From assembly GCA_001915925.1 (NCBI GenBank), contig MNRL01000015.1:1-64000 (forward strand): a stretch of DNA of 64,000 nt. The letters are read 5' to 3'. The notes under the pieces were generated by a model that had not been told where the DNA came from, did no database searches, and saw nothing but the letters and a program-made list of their open reading frames with translations. The stretch is from Clostridium sp. CAG:354_28_25 (GTDB taxonomy: Bacteria > Bacillota > Clostridia > TANB77 > CAG-508). Below are positions 34,204-43,684 of this stretch, piece after piece. The translations under genes were made by a program, and so were the position numbers. Position 1 is the stretch's first letter; every line of letters starts with the position of its first letter.

Positions 34204-37053
34204 TTATTCAATTTCATTTACAGCTTGCATATCTACTAAACTTGGATCATCAACAGTTGTGTTCGCGTCAGTAACTGTATTGTCTGCATTTTCCTCTTCT
34301 TCTTGTTTTCTTTGTTCTGTTACTAATTCATCTAATCTATTAATTAATGATTGTAATGTAGACATATCACTTCCTACCATATCCCAGTCATTATTTCGTG
34401 TTGAATTTTCTACATTCTTATTTGCTTTTATTATTTCATCTATTATTGAATTTATATCATCTGTATTTGAAACCTCTATATTTATTGCTGATTGTGAACC
34501 TAAGTTTCTTAATGCTTCTGTTAAGTTGTTTCCTATTGCAACTTTATTTCCAACAGCAACTATTACCCTTCTAAGAACAGGTACTTCTGACTCATTTAAC
34601 ATTACTTGATATATTGGTTCAACATATAAAATTGTATTATCTATTGGAACCATTATCATGTTTCTTATTAGTCTTGTTCCTGTAACATTTAAATTCTGTA
34701 ATGTTGATGATATTTCTTCATCTTGTTCTATCTGTGTATCAAGTTGCATTGGTCCGATTATATTACTATCAACAGAATATTTGTATAGTGTTAATTTACT
34801 ATTTCCATTATTATCATATGTTCCTACTAGATAAGAAATTAGACTTTGTCTTTCATCTAATGTATATGGTAAAACCAATCCTAATTGTGATTCTTCGCTA
34901 TCAACTGTTTTTACCATTGTGTAATATGGATCTATAGGTGTTCCTGTTGTTCTTAATGTTTGACCTGTTGTATGTGTTGCTCTATCCCATACATCACTGC
35001 TTCTATATAAAACATCTGCTTTAACATTATGATATCTTTCTAACATATCTGCTTGTATATTATATAAAAATTCTGGATAAACAAAATGTTCTGCAATATC
35101 TTGTGGTATTTCTTCTTTTGTCTTAAATAATTCTGGATAAATTTCTTTATATGCCATAATTATTGGATCTGTTGTATCTGTAATATAAAAATTAACTGTT
35201 CCATTATAACTATCAACTATAACTTTTACAGAATTTCTAATATAGTTTAATCTTTCTCTTGTTCCATTTCTTTCTATAACAGACATTTGTGAATATGGAT
35301 AATTAGAAGCTGTTGTATAACCATCTATTACCCATACAATTCTTCCGTCTGATGTAATTACTTGATATGGATTTTCGTCATAAATTACATATGGAAATAC
35401 CTTTTCAACTCTTTCTAATATATTTCTATTTAATAATATTTTACTTTCATTTGTAATACTTGAAGAAAACGTTATATTTAAGTTCTTTTCTCTTATTCCT
35501 AATACTAATCTATCTAAGAAATTTGTTGTAAGTCCTGCACTTCCATCATATGTATTTTGAGCTGTTTCTGTATCAGATTTTGGATAATCAAATTCTGACT
35601 TATCCTTTGAATTTGTAACTATTGGTGTATTTTCGTCAAGACCAAAATAAATTCTAGGTTGTGTTACATTTATTTGATTATCACTTCCGTCAAATGATTT
35701 TTGAATATATTCCATATTTCCAGTTTCATCAGTTTCTGTCGCTGATGTAATTACCGTTCCATACCCATGTGTATATTCATATGTTTTATTATTATAACTT
35801 GTGTTATTTTTGCTTTCTATTTGTCTTGGTGATAAATAAACTAATTCATCATTTCCATTAATATTATATTTTCCTATTTGTGAATTGCTATAACTATAAT
35901 AATTAGAACTTGTTTGATTATCATTTAAAGTATCTAATGTTATATCTTGACTAACTATAGCTGTATTATTTACTGTCTCTGAATTATCATTTACTACATC
36001 TAAATTATTATATTCTGAGCTATCTAATTCATTCTCTTGAACATTTATATTATATGCAGTTCTTGTATTTCTGATATTTGCTTCTATATACTGTTTTTCT
36101 CTATCTAATTCATTTGGTTTAACAAAAGCAAATTGGAATATTGTCATTACTAAGAATAATGCTAATAAATAACCTGGTATAGTTACTAATGAGATTACAA
36201 CTTTTCTTGTTTTCTTTTCTTTAAAGAATTTAATTGCTTTAAATACCGCCACAACCATTAAAATAGCAAATATTATATATCCCCATAGTTTAATTGTAAC
36301 ACTTGTTAGTCCTGCACCATATATTCTTGTTGAATCATCATCTTGTAATGTTACACTTTGATCTATTCCTAAATCTTGTGTTTTAAAAATAATATAAACT
36401 CCTAAAAATACAACTACTATTTTTATATATTTAAAAATTTTATTTACTAAATTGCTTTGTTTTAATGTATTTCTATCTATTCCATCAAAACACACATTAA
36501 ATGTAACTATATAATATATTACTGAATATATTAATACACAAATCGTTATACTGATTAAAAGCATAAGTATCATTTCTATAAATGGCTTTTGAAAAATAAA
36601 ATATCCAATGTCCAAACTAAATATAGGATCACCTATACCAAATTGAGTACTATTTACAAATAACATTGCATTTTCTGTAAATACATTCATTATAATAGCA
36701 CTACCTATAATTGAAACAACCAATGCTAATGATTTATTTAAAAGTTTTGGAACTTGTCTTTTTTCTGCATCAAAAAATGGTTTTAGCTCTTTTTTTATTC
36801 CTTTATTTGTTAAATATATTATTATAAATAATATAACAAAACTTATTACAAAAGCTACTGATTTATATGTAAGATTTTGCCAAAAAACAGAAGTATAATT
36901 TTCTCCTATCTCTAGCAATTCTAAATATTGTCCCCTTAAAGCAATATATCCTATTATTGCTACTACAACTAAAAATAATAGTACTAATAACATTCTAGTT
37001 TTTGACTTCTTTTCTGGATTTACTTGTGTTTTAGCTTCTACTTTTTTTTCCAT
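34204..37053 (-). CDS. UPF0182 family large membrane protein
   Basis: A 949-residue protein with about seven membrane helices in the first 330 residues, then a long extracytoplasmic region and an acidic Asn/Thr-rich C-terminus (EEEENADNTVTDAN). It matches the UPF0182 family (pattern YSQMSVIERNGTRERLNYIRNSVKVIVD; TDPIIMAYKEIYPELF). Function unknown. Start set at the ATG after GGAGGTAAAAAA. Confidence 0.88.
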   Translation of the reverse strand: MEKKVEAKTQVNPEKKSKTRMLLVLLFLVVVAIIGYIALRGQYLELLEIGENYTSVFWQNLTYKSVAFVISFVILFIIIYLTNKGIKKELKPFFDAEKRQVPKLLNKSLALVVSIIGSAIIMNVFTENAMLFVNSTQFGIGDPIFSLDIGYFIFQKPFIEMILMLLISITICVLIYSVIYYIVTFNVCFDGIDRNTLKQSNLVNKIFKYIKIVVVFLGVYIIFKTQDLGIDQSVTLQDDDSTRIYGAGLTSVTIKLWGYIIFAILMVVAVFKAIKFFKEKKTRKVVISLVTIPGYLLALFLVMTIFQFAFVKPNELDREKQYIEANIRNTRTAYNINVQENELDSSEYNNLDVVNDNSETVNNTAIVSQDITLDTLNDNQTSSNYYSYSNSQIGKYNINGNDELVYLSPRQIESKNNTSYNNKTYEYTHGYGTVITSATETDETGNMEYIQKSFDGSDNQINVTQPRIYFGLDENTPIVTNSKDKSEFDYPKSDTETAQNTYDGSAGLTTNFLDRLVLGIREKNLNITFSSSITNESKILLNRNILERVEKVFPYVIYDENPYQVITSDGRIVWVIDGYTTASNYPYSQMSVIERNGTRERLNYIRNSVKVIVDSYNGTVNFYITDTTDPIIMAYKEIYPELFKTKEEIPQDIAEHFVYPEFLYNIQADMLERYHNVKADVLYRSSDVWDRATHTTGQTLRTTGTPIDPYYTMVKTVDSEESQLGLVLPYTLDERQSLISYLVGTYDNNGNSKLTLYKYSVDSNIIGPMQLDTQIEQDEEISSTLQNLNVTGTRLIRNMIMVPIDNTILYVEPIYQVMLNESEVPVLRRVIVAVGNKVAIGNNLTEALRNLGSQSAINIEVSNTDDINSIIDEIIKANKNVENSTRNNDWDMVGSDMSTLQSLINRLDELVTEQRKQEEEENADNTVTDANTTVDDPSLVDMQAVNEIE

Positions 37054-37066
37054 TTTTTTACCTCCA

Positions 37067-37972
37067 TTATATAATTGCATTCACAAAATCTTCTGCATTA
37101 AATTTTTCCATATCATCTATTTGCTCTCCGACACCAATAAATTTAACTGGTATCTTATTTTCTGCAACTATTCCTATTACAACTCCACCTTTTGCAGTTC
37201 CATCTAATTTTGTTAATACTAAACCTGTTATATCTACAGTTTCTTTAAAAGCTTTTACTTGCATTATAGCATTTTGTCCTGTTGTACCATCTAGTACCAA
37301 TAATGTTTCCTTTGTTGCATCAGGTAGTTCTTTATTTATTATTTTATTTATCTTTCCTAATTCATCCATTAGATATTTTTTATTGTGAAGCCTTCCAGCT
37401 GTATCACAAATTAATACATCAGCATTTTTGTCTTTTGCAATTTTTATGGCGTCGAATACTACAGAAGCTGGATCTGCACCTTCGTCTTTTTTAACCATTT
37501 CACATCCAACTCGGTTAGCCCAGATTTCTAGTTGCTCTACTGCTGCTGCTCTAAATGTATCTGCAGCCGCAATTACTACCTTCTTACCTTCTTTTACAAG
37601 TTTATTTGCAATTTTTCCTATTGAAGTAGTTTTTCCTACACCATTTACTCCTACAACTAATATTATTGATGGAGTAGTTTCTAATTTTAAATTGTTATTT
37701 CCTACATCTAAAAGTTTTAGCATTTCTTCTCTTAATACTCTTTTTACATCTTCTTCATCTTCTATTTTTTCTTTTTTTATTCTATCTCTTAAATTTGAAA
37801 TTATTTCTAATGATGTATCCATTCCAACATCTGACATAATTAATGCTTCTTCTAATTCTTCTAAAAGTTCCTCGTCTACTTTTCTAAAATGACTAAATAC
37901 ATTGTTGATTTTTTCGTCAAATGAATTTTTTGTTTTACTTAAACCTTCTTTTAATTTACTAAAAAATCCCAT
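37067..37972 (-). CDS. ftsY: Signal recognition particle receptor FtsY
   Basis: A 301-residue SRP GTPase. The N domain starts GFFSKLKEGLSKTKNSF. The G domain has GVNGVGKTTSIGKIA, DTFRAAA, DTAGR and TKLDGTAKGG. It lacks the long acidic A domain seen in Escherichia coli, as is usual in Firmicutes. It targets ribosomes making membrane proteins to SecYEG. Confidence 0.97.
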   Translation of the reverse strand: MGFFSKLKEGLSKTKNSFDEKINNVFSHFRKVDEELLEELEEALIMSDVGMDTSLEIISNLRDRIKKEKIEDEEDVKRVLREEMLKLLDVGNNNLKLETTPSIILVVGVNGVGKTTSIGKIANKLVKEGKKVVIAAADTFRAAAVEQLEIWANRVGCEMVKKDEGADPASVVFDAIKIAKDKNADVLICDTAGRLHNKKYLMDELGKINKIINKELPDATKETLLVLDGTTGQNAIMQVKAFKETVDITGLVLTKLDGTAKGGVVIGIVAENKIPVKFIGVGEQIDDMEKFNAEDFVNAII

Positions 37973-38119
37973 GTTCTCTTCCTTCTTTTTTTATTTTTGT
38001 AATCCATAGTATTGTACCATAATATTTATGAAATTTCTATAAAATAACTAAAAAACTATTGCTTTTGTCATTTTTTGAGTATAAAATTATAGCTGTATTT
38101 AATTTAAAAAAATATTTAT

Positions 38120-38195
38120 GCCGTTGTAGCTTAGTTGGTAGAGCAGCGGATTCGTAACCCGAAGGTCGGCAGTTCGATTCTGCCCAATGGCACCA
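38120..38195 (+). tRNA. tRNA-Thr (anticodon CGT)
   Basis: Acceptor GCCGTTG / CAATGGC, encoded CCA, D-arm TAGCTTAGTTGGTAGAGCA, anticodon loop TTCGTAA (anticodon CGT) and T-arm GGCAG-TTCGATT-CTGCC. In the anticodon stem only the three inner pairs are canonical: the 27-43 (G-A) and 31-39 (A-C) positions do not pair. A single-gene locus. Confidence 0.92.
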
Positions 38196-38305
38196 AATAC
38201 TAAACAGAAAAGAAGGCAAGTTTTTTAGAAATATAAACTTGGCACTTTTTTTCACTTTATTTCTTATGATAAAATGTTTATATATTTTAGAAGGTGAAAA
38301 ATAAT

Positions 38306-38929
38306 ATGGAATACTTAGATATCTTTGATGAAAATGGAAATTATATTGGGAAAGAAACAAGAGAAAATGTACATAAAAACGCTTTATGGCATAAAACAGT
38401 ACATTGTTGGCTATATGATAAAGAAGGAAATGTTTATTTCCAGATAAGAGCAGACGTTAATAAATTATATACAACTGCGTCTGGACATATTAAAGCCGGT
38501 GAAACTGTAAAACAAGGATTTGCACGAGAAATAAAAGAGGAAATTGGAATTGATGTAAATTATGAAAAAGCAGAACTTGTAAATATATATACTTTTACTA
38601 TGGATAAACAAAAAAGTGATGGTTCTATGTTTCGAGATAGAGCATTTTCCAATGTTTATGTTTGTGAATATAGTGGTAATGGAAAAGATTTTCATTTTGA
38701 CCCAAATGAAGTAAATGGACTTGTAAAAGTAAATGCACAAGATACATTAGACCTAATAAATGGTACTAAACAATCTATATCTTCTACCGTCTATAAAAAT
38801 ATTAATAATACTGTTGAAAAGCATGATAAATCAGATATTTCCATTGATAATTTTTTAGTAAATAAAGGAGAAACTGCAATAGAAAAATATGGCGATATTT
38901 TAACTAAAGTTATTGATTTAACTAAATAA
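38306..38929 (+). CDS. NUDIX hydrolase (IPP-isomerase-like subgroup)
   Basis: A 207-residue protein. The NUDIX box GHIKAGETVKQGFAREIKEE is complete. The N-terminal DIFDENGNYIGKETRENVH and the WHKTVHCWLYD segment resemble isopentenyl-diphosphate isomerase-type NUDIX proteins, which often hydrolyse nucleotides or other pyrophosphates. Start set at the ATG after AAGGTG. A C-terminal extension (about 150-207) is unassigned. Confidence 0.88.
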   Translation: MEYLDIFDENGNYIGKETRENVHKNALWHKTVHCWLYDKEGNVYFQIRADVNKLYTTASGHIKAGETVKQGFAREIKEEIGIDVNYEKAELVNIYTFTMDKQKSDGSMFRDRAFSNVYVCEYSGNGKDFHFDPNEVNGLVKVNAQDTLDLINGTKQSISSTVYKNINNTVEKHDKSDISIDNFLVNKGETAIEKYGDILTKVIDLTK

Positions 38930-38941
38930 TCTATATATATG

Positions 38942-38971
38942 AAAAAAGAGAACAAAATCGTTCTCTTTTTT
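38942..38971. terminator. Bidirectional terminator between NUDIX and LCP genes
   Basis: Arms AAAAAAGAGAAC / GTTCTCTTTTTT, with T runs on both strands, between convergent genes. Confidence 0.85.
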
Positions 38972-38975
38972 CATT

Positions 38976-40400
38976 TTATTCAGTTGTAGTTTCTCCATTC
39001 CCACTTCCTGACTCTGTTCCAGAACCACTTCCTGTTTCACTGCCAGAACCTGAGCCAGCCCCACTTCCTGATCCTGATTCAGATTCTGAGCCACTTCCAC
39101 TACCAGAGCCTGATTCTGACCCATTACCTGAGCCTGATTCAGATCCATTTCCTGATCCACTATTAGAACCTGATCCATTTCCTGAATTTGATTCACTTCC
39201 ACTATTTCCTGTTTCTCCATTGTTATCAACAGGTTTTGAAGGAGTTTTACCTGTATTAGTATTTCCACCTGAAGTGTTAGTCTTCGAACTATTTTTATTA
39301 GAATTTGTGGTTGTCTTATTTGTATTAGTATTTTTTGTAGTATTCTTACTATTTGTTTTTGTATTTGTTGTAGTACGTATCTTCTTTCCACTCTCTTTTT
39401 CAAATTTTTCTTTATTAGCTTCTATTTGCTCTTCTGTTAATCCAAATAAAGAACTTACTAATGCATTGGTTTCTTCTTCATCATTTACATAGAAAGATAG
39501 TACTCCAATATAATCTGCTTCTCCAGGAAGCATTTCTGACTGTATATTTTCTGGATTAAATTCAGTTGCAGAAGGAATATATTTAATTATATCTTCCATT
39601 TTTAAATTAGTTTCTATATTTTCAAAAACAACTTGCATTATATCGTCTATTTTGAAAATATTATTTCCTGTTAAAATTTGTTTTGCAGCTGCTTTCAAAA
39701 ATTCTCTTTGTGTTCTCATTCTTCCTATATCTTGCGTACCATATGATGCTGGATATGTTGTTCCATCATTATTATGTCTAAAACGAACTAATTGCTCAGC
39801 TTTATCACCATCTAATAGTTGACATCCCTTTTTTAAATTTATATGTAATTTTTGTCCCCAATCATCATAATTCATGTTTACAGGTACATCAAAGTATACT
39901 CCACCAATTGCATCTACTACATCTCTTAATGCATTATTACTAATTACAACATAATTTCTAACATCTATTCCTGTTAAATTTCTAACAGCCTCTAAAGTTT
40001 TTTCTGGTGAAGTTTGATATAAAGCATTTATTTTATCATATGAATCTGCATTTGATGTACTATTACCTACAAATGTATCCCTTGGTATTGAAAGAATAGA
40101 CACTTTTTGTTCATTTGGATAATATGCACAAAGCATAATAGTATCTGTCAACTCTGCTTCTATATCTTCGCTTATTCCCATTACTAGACAATAAAATGGA
40201 TCTAGATTTTCTATATCTTTTTCATCTTGTCCAATACTTGTCATTAACATACCTTTTAAGGATAAACCGTTTTTTGCAATTTTAACACCCAAAACACCTG
40301 TTGCTGTTAGTAATATTATCGTTATTATAGTTATTATTATATATATTTGTTTTCTTTGCTTTGTAATTATTTTTTTCTTTTGACGTTGTGCATGTTTCAT
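38976..40400 (-). CDS. LytR-CpsA-Psr (LCP) family wall-polymer ligase with Gly/Ser tail
   Basis: A 474-residue protein. It has an N-terminal cytoplasmic basic stretch and membrane helix (about 23-45), then the LCP domain with LSIPRDTFV, AIGGVYFDVPVNMNY and QLVRFRHN...DIGRMRTQREFL. These proteins attach teichoic acids or other glycopolymers to peptidoglycan. From about 340 the sequence is Lys/Thr/Asn-rich, then about 85 residues of Gly, Ser and Glu, ending ETTTE. Such a tail is not part of the catalytic domain and probably spans the wall. Confidence 0.9.
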   Translation of the reverse strand: MKHAQRQKKKIITKQRKQIYIIITIITIILLTATGVLGVKIAKNGLSLKGMLMTSIGQDEKDIENLDPFYCLVMGISEDIEAELTDTIMLCAYYPNEQKVSILSIPRDTFVGNSTSNADSYDKINALYQTSPEKTLEAVRNLTGIDVRNYVVISNNALRDVVDAIGGVYFDVPVNMNYDDWGQKLHINLKKGCQLLDGDKAEQLVRFRHNNDGTTYPASYGTQDIGRMRTQREFLKAAAKQILTGNNIFKIDDIMQVVFENIETNLKMEDIIKYIPSATEFNPENIQSEMLPGEADYIGVLSFYVNDEEETNALVSSLFGLTEEQIEANKEKFEKESGKKIRTTTNTKTNSKNTTKNTNTNKTTTNSNKNSSKTNTSGGNTNTGKTPSKPVDNNGETGNSGSESNSGNGSGSNSGSGNGSESGSGNGSESGSGSGSGSESESGSGSGAGSGSGSETGSGSGTESGSGNGETTTE

Positions 40401-40411
40401 TTTTATCTCCT

Positions 40412-41605
40412 TTATTCCTTTAGTAATTCTATTGCTTTGTTTAATTGAGTATCTTGCTCTTGTGGGACTGTTATTACATTTTTATACTCATCAGGTAATT
40501 CAACATTTTCATCTGGTTCTATACCTACTTTGTTTATTTTGCTTCTATTTGGAGTATAATATTCATTTGTCGTAAGTTTTAATCCTGTTCCATCTTTCAT
40601 TGTTAATAATTCTTGTATTACTCCTTTTCCAAATGTAGTAGTTCCTACAATTTTTGCCACGTTGTTATCTTTTAATGCTCCTGCCAATATTTCTGAAGCA
40701 CTTGCTGTATTCTCGTTTGTTAAAACTATTATAGGAACATTAATTGCTTTATCACTTTCTGCATATGTAATATCTTCATTTCCGTCTTTATCCTTTGTTA
40801 TTAATAATGTACTTCCTTTATCTGTAAACAAATCTGCAATGGCTGTTGCTTCGTCTACAATTCCACCACCATTATTTCTTAAATCTATAATTAATGATTC
40901 TATGTTTTTATTTTTTAGTTCTTCTAACTTCGTAGTAAATTCTTTACTACATCCTTGGTCAAAACTAGAAATCTTTATATATCCTATATTATTATCATAA
41001 ACATTAGATTCTATAGGATTAACTCGTACATTTTTTCTTTCCACCTCAAAATCTAATGTTTCTTCTCCTCTTAGCACTTGAATTTTTACAGTTGTTCCTT
41101 CTTGCCCTTTCATTTTATTAGTTGCTTCTGTAATTTGCTCCCCTGTGTAAGTTACTCCATCTACTTGAACTATATAGTCCCCTGCTAAAATACCTGCAGT
41201 TTCTGCTGGTGAGCCTTTAATTGGAGCTAATACTCTTATTGCATTCTTCTCTGTATCTTGAACTATATATACACCAATTCCTACAAATTGTCCTTCTATA
41301 TTGTCAGTCTTATATTCTTCTAATTCTTCTTTTGTAAAATATTGAGAATATTCATCATCTAATCCATCCACATATCCTTTCATTGTTTCATCAAAAATTT
41401 TATTTTCATCTATTTCACCTAAATAATCTTTATCAACTATTTGTTCTATGCTTGCTAGCTTAGTAGATATTTTATCTAATAAAGAACTAGATTCATTATT
41501 ATTCATTACAATCATCGTAACCATTGAAGTTACTAAAGCAGTTACTAATACAGTTAGTACTATACTTTTAATAAAAATGCTTTTTGAAAAATTATTTTCT
41601 TCCAT
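40412..41605 (-). CDS. S41 family C-terminal processing peptidase
   Basis: A 397-residue protein with an N-terminal membrane helix (about 12-33), a PDZ domain (VQDTEKNAIRVLAPIKGSPAE...LAGDYIVQVDG) and a tail-specific protease domain. The catalytic Ser is in NENTASASEILAGAL and Lys in TTTFGKGVIQ. Ctp proteases cleave exported or membrane proteins from the C-terminus. Directly upstream of the LCP gene, likely cotranscribed. Confidence 0.92.
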   Translation of the reverse strand: MEENNFSKSIFIKSIVLTVLVTALVTSMVTMIVMNNNESSSLLDKISTKLASIEQIVDKDYLGEIDENKIFDETMKGYVDGLDDEYSQYFTKEELEEYKTDNIEGQFVGIGVYIVQDTEKNAIRVLAPIKGSPAETAGILAGDYIVQVDGVTYTGEQITEATNKMKGQEGTTVKIQVLRGEETLDFEVERKNVRVNPIESNVYDNNIGYIKISSFDQGCSKEFTTKLEELKNKNIESLIIDLRNNGGGIVDEATAIADLFTDKGSTLLITKDKDGNEDITYAESDKAINVPIIVLTNENTASASEILAGALKDNNVAKIVGTTTFGKGVIQELLTMKDGTGLKLTTNEYYTPNRSKINKVGIEPDENVELPDEYKNVITVPQEQDTQLNKAIELLKE

Positions 41606-41697
41606 ATCGCCCTCCTAAAAATTCTTTATTATTATACTACAAATACATATATATAGTATACATTTTTAAGATTTTTTTAAGAAATATTTTTGTACAT

Positions 41698-41725
41698 AAA
41701 AAGAGGCTATCGCTAGCCTCTTTTT
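41698..41725 (-). terminator. Terminator after tsf
   Basis: Arms AAAAAGAGGCTA / TAGCCTCTTTTT with a 4-base loop, functional in both directions. Confidence 0.9.
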
Positions 41726-41735
41726 ATCCCTCTAT

Positions 41736-42614
41736 TTATTGTAATTGTTTTGCAACTTCTTCTGCAAAATTTTCTTCTTTCTTTTCGATTCCTTCACCTT
41801 TTTCAAATCTTGCAAATCTAATAACTTCTGCATTATTTTCTTTTAATATATCAGAAATTTTCTTATCTGGATTCTTTACAAATGCTTGGTCTACTAAACA
41901 GATTTCTTCGTAGAATTTTCTTAATCTTCCTTGTACCATTTTTTCAGCTATAGCTTCTGGTTTTCCTTCGTTCATAGCTTGTACTTTTAAGATTTCCATT
42001 TCTTTTTGAACTCTTTCTTCTGGTACATCAGTATCTTTAACGAATTCTGGTCTTGCTGCTGCAATTTGCATACATATATCTTTTGCAAGTTCAGTAGTTC
42101 CATTTGTTAATTCTACTAAAACTGCTATTTTTCCATCACCATGAATATATTTTTCTACTATACCTGTTGTTTCAAATCTTTCAAATCTACGGATATTCAT
42201 ATTTTCTCCGATTGTTGCTATTTTATTTGTTAAAACTTCTTGCACAGTTTTTCCTGCTTCTGAAATTGATTCTTGTGCTAATAATTCTTCTACATTTGCT
42301 GGATTTTTTTCTACTACTTGTTTTGCTACATCCATAACAAAATCTCTAAATTCTTGGTTCTTAGCAACGAAGTCTGTTTCTGCATTAACTTCTACTATAG
42401 CTCCAACTTTTCCATCTTCTGAAACATAGCATTCTACTAAACCTTCTGCTGCAACTCTTCCAGATTTTTTTGCAGCTTTTGCTATACCTCTTTCACGTAA
42501 TAATTCTATTGCCTTTTCCATATCGCCATCTGTTTCTGTTAAAACTTTTTTGCAGTCCATCATTCCTGCACCTGTTTTCTCTCTTAACTCTTTAACTTGA
42601 GCAGCTGTAATCAT
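41736..42614 (-). CDS. tsf: Translation elongation factor Ts
   Basis: A 292-residue protein with the signature VKELREKTGAGMMDCKKVL (N-terminal UBA-like domain) and NAETDFVAKN. It recycles EF-Tu by nucleotide exchange. It follows rpsB by about 120 bases, the standard pair. pyrH, often next, is absent because a terminator follows. Confidence 0.97.
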   Translation of the reverse strand: MITAAQVKELREKTGAGMMDCKKVLTETDGDMEKAIELLRERGIAKAAKKSGRVAAEGLVECYVSEDGKVGAIVEVNAETDFVAKNQEFRDFVMDVAKQVVEKNPANVEELLAQESISEAGKTVQEVLTNKIATIGENMNIRRFERFETTGIVEKYIHGDGKIAVLVELTNGTTELAKDICMQIAAARPEFVKDTDVPEERVQKEMEILKVQAMNEGKPEAIAEKMVQGRLRKFYEEICLVDQAFVKNPDKKISDILKENNAEVIRFARFEKGEGIEKKEENFAEEVAKQLQ

Positions 42615-42737
42615 TTTTATTCCTCCTTTTATTTATAGAACTTATTGTTCTTTTTACTCTTATCTAAAAAAAGTGAGAAAGTAAAACATCAATTTCTAGA
42701 TTTAATTAATATTTTATATCTTCTCACCTTTCATCTA

Positions 42738-43511
42738 TTATTCTTCTACTGCTTCTTCAGCAACTTCTTCCATACTTTTTTCTGTATCTTCAGCTACTTG
42801 TTCTTCTGAAGCTGATGTTTCGAAAGTTTCTCCTTGATTTCCTTCTATAACTGCATTTGCAACTACATCTGCTATTAATTTAACAGCTCTTATTGCATCA
42901 TCATTTCCAGGTATTGCATAATCTACATCTTCTGGATTGCAGTTAGTATCTACTAAACCTACAACTGGTATATTTAATTTTTTAGCTTCTAATATAGCTG
43001 TTCTTTCTTTTTTAGGGTCTACTACGAATAAAACCCCTGGAATTTCTTCCATTTCTTTTATTCCACCTAAGTTTTTTTCTAATTTTTCCATCTCTTTTTT
43101 AAGAACGATTACTTCTTTTTTAGGTAAAACTTCGAAAGTTCCATCCTCTTGCATTCTTTCTAATTCTTTTAATCTTTCTACTCTTGTTCTGATAGTTTTG
43201 AAGTTTGTTAACATTCCTCCTAACCATCTTTGATCTACATAATACATTCCACATCTTTCTGCAGCTTCTTTTACACATTCTTGAGCTTGTTTTTTAGTTC
43301 CTACGAAAAGAATTGTTTTTCCTTCTTCTGCTTGTTCTTTAACAAAGCTATATGCTTCGTCTAGTTTTTTAGATGTTTTTTGTAAATCGATAATATGGAT
43401 ACCATTTCTAGCTTGGAAAATATATTCAGCCATTCTTGGATCCCATCTTCTTGTTTGATGTCCAAAATGAACACCTGCTTCTAGTAATTGTTTCATTGCA
43501 ACTACTGCCAT
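42738..43511 (-). CDS. rpsB: 30S ribosomal protein S2
   Basis: A 257-residue protein with LLEAGVHFGHQTRRWDPRMAEYIF, IHIIDLQKT, DQRWLGGMLTN and PVVGLVDTNCNPEDVDY. The C-terminus is a long acidic tail (about 225-257). A promoter and structured leader precede it. Confidence 0.97.
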   Translation of the reverse strand: MAVVAMKQLLEAGVHFGHQTRRWDPRMAEYIFQARNGIHIIDLQKTSKKLDEAYSFVKEQAEEGKTILFVGTKKQAQECVKEAAERCGMYYVDQRWLGGMLTNFKTIRTRVERLKELERMQEDGTFEVLPKKEVIVLKKEMEKLEKNLGGIKEMEEIPGVLFVVDPKKERTAILEAKKLNIPVVGLVDTNCNPEDVDYAIPGNDDAIRAVKLIADVVANAVIEGNQGETFETSASEEQVAEDTEKSMEEVAEEAVEE

Positions 43512-43621
43512 TTTAAATTCCTCCTCTTAGTTTTAATCTTCCATAAAGTATCATCATCTTTGGAAACTTTACTGCTATGTAAAGCACTCTCCGCCAATTA
43601 GCTTTATGTGTTTTTTCAACG
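43512..43621 (-). promoter_or_regulatory. Leader of the rpsB-tsf operon
   Basis: About 110 bases between the predicted transcription start and ATG. It contains a hairpin CTTTAC / GTAAAG and the sequence AATTGGCGGAGAG. It could be an autoregulatory S2-binding site, but I could not match it to a known leader class. Confidence 0.45.
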
Positions 43622-43627
43622 AGTATT

Positions 43628-43657
43628 ATTATAACACAACGAATATGCTTTTTGCAA
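43628..43657 (-). promoter_or_regulatory. Sigma-A promoter of rpsB-tsf
   Basis: Minus strand: -35 TTGCAA (43652-43657), an 18-base spacer and -10 TATAAT (43628-43633). Confidence 0.75.
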
Positions 43658-43684
43658 GTATTTTCTAGTTTTTCATATTTTTTC

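Noticed and set aside
38037..38360. Minus-strand open frame containing WAESNCRPSGYESAALPTKL
   Set aside because: It runs antisense through the tRNA-Thr gene. This peptide pattern is the well-known false translation of tRNA complements.
38918..39403. Long Gln/Val-rich minus-strand frame
   Set aside because: It is the out-of-frame translation of the Gly/Ser tail of the LCP protein.
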